This document shows positions 6,152 through 7,375 of a stretch of DNA of 7,375 nt, piece by piece. The DNA is taken from contig JABHUT010000033.1 in the NCBI GenBank assembly GCA_018658685.1, forward strand, positions 1-7,375. The letters are read 5' to 3'. The notes beneath the pieces are model-generated. The model searched no databases. It was not told where the DNA came from and worked only from the letters and a program-made list of their open reading frames with translations. How positions within the stretch are numbered: the stretch's first letter is position 1; each line of letters begins with the position of its first letter. Both the position numbers and the translations under genes were made by a program. The DNA is from Alphaproteobacteria bacterium. Lineage in GTDB: Bacteria; Pseudomonadota; Alphaproteobacteria; MED-G09.

Positions 6152-6157
6152 TATAAT
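6152..6157 (+). promoter_or_regulatory. Consensus -10 box upstream of the EthD-domain gene
   Basis: TATAAT is an exact sigma-70 -10 consensus, 25 bases before the ATG at 6183 and just downstream of the terminator, where a new promoter is expected. The -35 position (about 6129-6134) falls in the terminator's 3' arm and reads CGTTTT, a poor match. The predicted leader would be about 15-20 bases and contains an AGGGGGAA ribosome site. Confidence 0.5.
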
Positions 6158-6182
6158 AAATTTATAAAATTCAGGGGGAAAT

Positions 6183-6542
6183 ATGATTAAAGTTATAATG
6201 CTTATGAAAAGACGACCGGGGATGACAATTCCAGAATTTAGAGAGTATTACGAGAATAATCATAGAGTTATCGGTGAAAAATATCTTAATGGATATGCTA
6301 AAAAATACATCAGACGTTTTACCAATCCTTTAATTGATAGATCAGGAAATTTAACTGATCCAGAGTATGACGTAATCATGGAAGTTTGGTACCCTGATGA
6401 AGCTACATTAAAAGCTTGTGGAGAGAAATTAAGCCAACCAGATATTGCCAAGGAAATTCATGAGGATGAAGAAAAGATTTTTGATACTAGATATATGAGA
6501 TCTTATACCGTTGATGAATATGAATCTGAGCTTCAAAAATGA
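6183..6542 (+). CDS. EthD-domain protein (dimeric alpha+beta barrel)
   Basis: A 119-residue protein with an EthD-type ferredoxin-like fold. The opening strand IKVIMLMKRRPGMTIPEF and the helix EFREYYENNH (18-27, with His27) match the family pattern of KRKPGMS..EF..YW...H. A central strand YDVIMEVWYPDEATLKA at 62-78 and a helix and final strand ending near Tyr108 complete the domain. Family members include the EthD protein needed for ethyl tert-butyl ether degradation, various decarboxylases/cyclases and many of unknown role; the residues here do not identify a substrate. The ATG at 6183 is preceded by AGGGGGAA ending three bases upstream. Its TGA overlaps the HIT gene start in an ATGA junction, so both should be translated from one message beginning near 6164. 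Confidence 0.85.
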   Translation: MIKVIMLMKRRPGMTIPEFREYYENNHRVIGEKYLNGYAKKYIRRFTNPLIDRSGNLTDPEYDVIMEVWYPDEATLKACGEKLSQPDIAKEIHEDEEKIFDTRYMRSYTVDEYESELQK

Positions 6543-6967
6543 GTCTGAGTAAAGATTTTTTACTTAATAAAAGACTGGAAAGTGATACTGTTTTTATAGA
6601 TGATCTGACTCTTTGCAAGTTTTTATTAATGAACGACTCTAATTATTATTGGTTCTTATTGGTGCCAAGAATAAATAATATAAAAGAATTATATGATTTA
6701 TCTCAAAAAGATAGAATTCAACTTGATTTTGAAACAGTAGAGGTAGCAAAATTTATTAAGCTATCTTTTAAACCAGCGAAAATAAATATTGCATCCCTAG
6801 GAAATATCGTATCTCAATTTCACACGCATATTATTGGAAGATTTGTTGATGATCCAGCTTGGCCAGGAGCGGTTTGGGGGAAAGTAGGTTTTAATCAATA
6901 TAAAAGTAAAGAATTAACAAGCATTATAAATTTATCTAGAAGTTTTTCTAAAACATTAAAAAATTAA
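6539..6967 (+). CDS. HIT-family (histidine triad) protein
   Basis: A 142-residue member of the histidine triad superfamily of nucleotide hydrolases/transferases. WFLLVPRINNIKELYDLS at 38-55 is the substrate-binding strand and helix of the fold, NIASLGNIVSQFHTH at 83-97 carries the active site, and DDPAWPGAVWG at 104-114 is typical of a proteobacterial subgroup whose usual motif is QLHVHVIAR. Here the motif is QFHTHIIGR: the first triad position is Gln93 and the two remaining histidines are His95 and His97, His95 being the expected nucleophile. The Gln is normal for the subgroup, but Thr96 replaces a usually hydrophobic residue. The likely activity is hydrolysis of dinucleoside polyphosphates or nucleoside phosphoramidates in the cytoplasm. 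Four bases overlap the EthD gene (ATGA), and the stop is six bases from the end of the convergent ETHE1-like gene. Confidence 0.88.
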   Translation: MSLSKDFLLNKRLESDTVFIDDLTLCKFLLMNDSNYYWFLLVPRINNIKELYDLSQKDRIQLDFETVEVAKFIKLSFKPAKINIASLGNIVSQFHTHIIGRFVDDPAWPGAVWGKVGFNQYKSKELTSIINLSRSFSKTLKN

Positions 6968-6973
6968 TTTATA

Positions 6974-7375
6974 TTATAATCCGCACTCAAGATTTAAAGG
7001 AATCGCTATATCCATCAATTTTGGATCGTCTAATTTGAGATTACCCATAAACTCAATGAAGGTTTTTTTATCCATATGAAGTCTCTCATTAAATTTTTTT
7101 TCATTTTTGACTGATGATGATTTTGCACCATTGTAGTCGTGTGCTGGATAGATGATTGTTTCATTATCTAAACTAAGTATTTTATTATGAAGGCTATCAT
7201 ATAGCAAAGAAGAGCTTCCATTTTGAAAATCTGTTCTTCCATTTCCTTTTATTAATAAGGTATCGCCGGTAAATAAAAACTGATTAGTTTCAGATTTTAA
7301 TAAGTAGCAATATGAATCATCAGTATGGCCAGGGGTATAAATAGCCGTAAAGGTCAATTCATCAAATAAGATATC
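6974..7375 (-). CDS. ETHE1-like persulfide dioxygenase / MBL-fold hydrolase, C-terminal part (partial at window end)
   Basis: The minus-strand frame is open from the window end to a TAA at 6974-6976, giving 133 residues; a TTG at 7355-7357 is internal, since coding-like sequence continues upstream of it. Metallo-beta-lactamase-fold metal motifs are present: TPGHT (window codons 14-18), FTGDT near 34, and YPAHDY near 74. GRTDFQNG, and the ending in which a helix is followed by AIPLNLECG, are characteristic of the ETHE1/persulfide dioxygenase branch, non-heme iron enzymes that oxidise glutathione persulfide to sulfite and glutathione. The residue before GRTDFQ is Asn-Gly where ETHE1 proteins usually have Cys-Gly. 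Full-length members are about 230-250 residues, so the N-terminal HxHxDH motif is outside the window. It converges on the HIT gene with only six bases between the stops and no visible terminator. A glyoxalase-II-like hydrolase is the main alternative, less likely because of GRTDFQ. Confidence 0.85.
   Translation of the reverse strand, partial: DILFDELTFTAIYTPGHTDDSYCYLLKSETNQFLFTGDTLLIKGNGRTDFQNGSSSLLYDSLHNKILSLDNETIIYPAHDYNGAKSSSVKNEKKFNERLHMDKKTFIEFMGNLKLDDPKLMDIAIPLNLECGL

Noticed and set aside
6968..6973. Possible bidirectional terminator between the convergent HIT and ETHE1-like genes
   Set aside because: Only six bases separate the stops, and the surrounding A/T runs show no GC-cored hairpin, so no terminator can be called.

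Overview
The window is AT-rich (roughly one third G+C by eye), gene-dense bacterial DNA using the standard bacterial code (TAA and TGA both serve as stops). Intergenic gaps are short and neighbouring genes often overlap. Gene content (a SnoaL-like protein, SDR and MDR oxidoreductases, a YeiH-type exporter, an EthD-domain protein, a proteobacterial HIT protein with the DDPAWPG signature, an ETHE1-like hydrolase) fits a streamlined marine gammaproteobacterium of the SAR86 kind. That placement is inference; no rRNA, tRNA or marker gene is present to confirm it.

Layout. (1) Positions 1-3978, plus strand: a tightly packed run, probably one operon, of six genes: the 3' part of an NTF2/SnoaL-like gene, an SDR dehydrogenase, a YeiH-family exporter whose start lies inside the SDR gene, a zinc-independent MDR-type NADP oxidoreductase, a small secreted protein of unknown function, and a PNPOx-like flavin-binding protein. 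(2) 3979-4060: a short AT-rich gap with a possible promoter. (3) 4061-5592: a stand-alone methyltransferase domain of the Ogt/MGMT type overlapping by one base a BaiN/HI0933-family flavoprotein. (4) 5593-6137: a self-contained unit of AT-rich leader, very strong Shine-Dalgarno, 135-residue three-helix membrane protein of unknown function, and a clear intrinsic terminator. (5) 6138-6967: a consensus -10 box, then an EthD-domain gene and a HIT-family gene joined by an ATGA overlap. (6) 6974-7375, minus strand: the 3' part of an ETHE1-like persulfide dioxygenase gene, converging on the HIT gene.

How the genes may work together. The first operon looks like small-molecule oxidation/reduction: a possible SnoaL-type isomerase or hydratase, an NAD(H)-type SDR, an enone/alkenal-reductase-type MDR and an anion exporter. 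A YeiH exporter in this run and an ETHE1-like sulfur enzyme about 4 kb away allow, but do not prove, a link to organosulfur breakdown. The second unit pairs DNA alkylation repair with a flavoprotein, with no obvious biochemical link.

No mobile element, CRISPR array, RNA gene or phage gene was found. No gene-free stretch exceeds 100 bases. The least explained items are the insulated membrane protein at 5681-6088 and the secreted protein at 3029-3418. I see no convincing new multi-gene system here.
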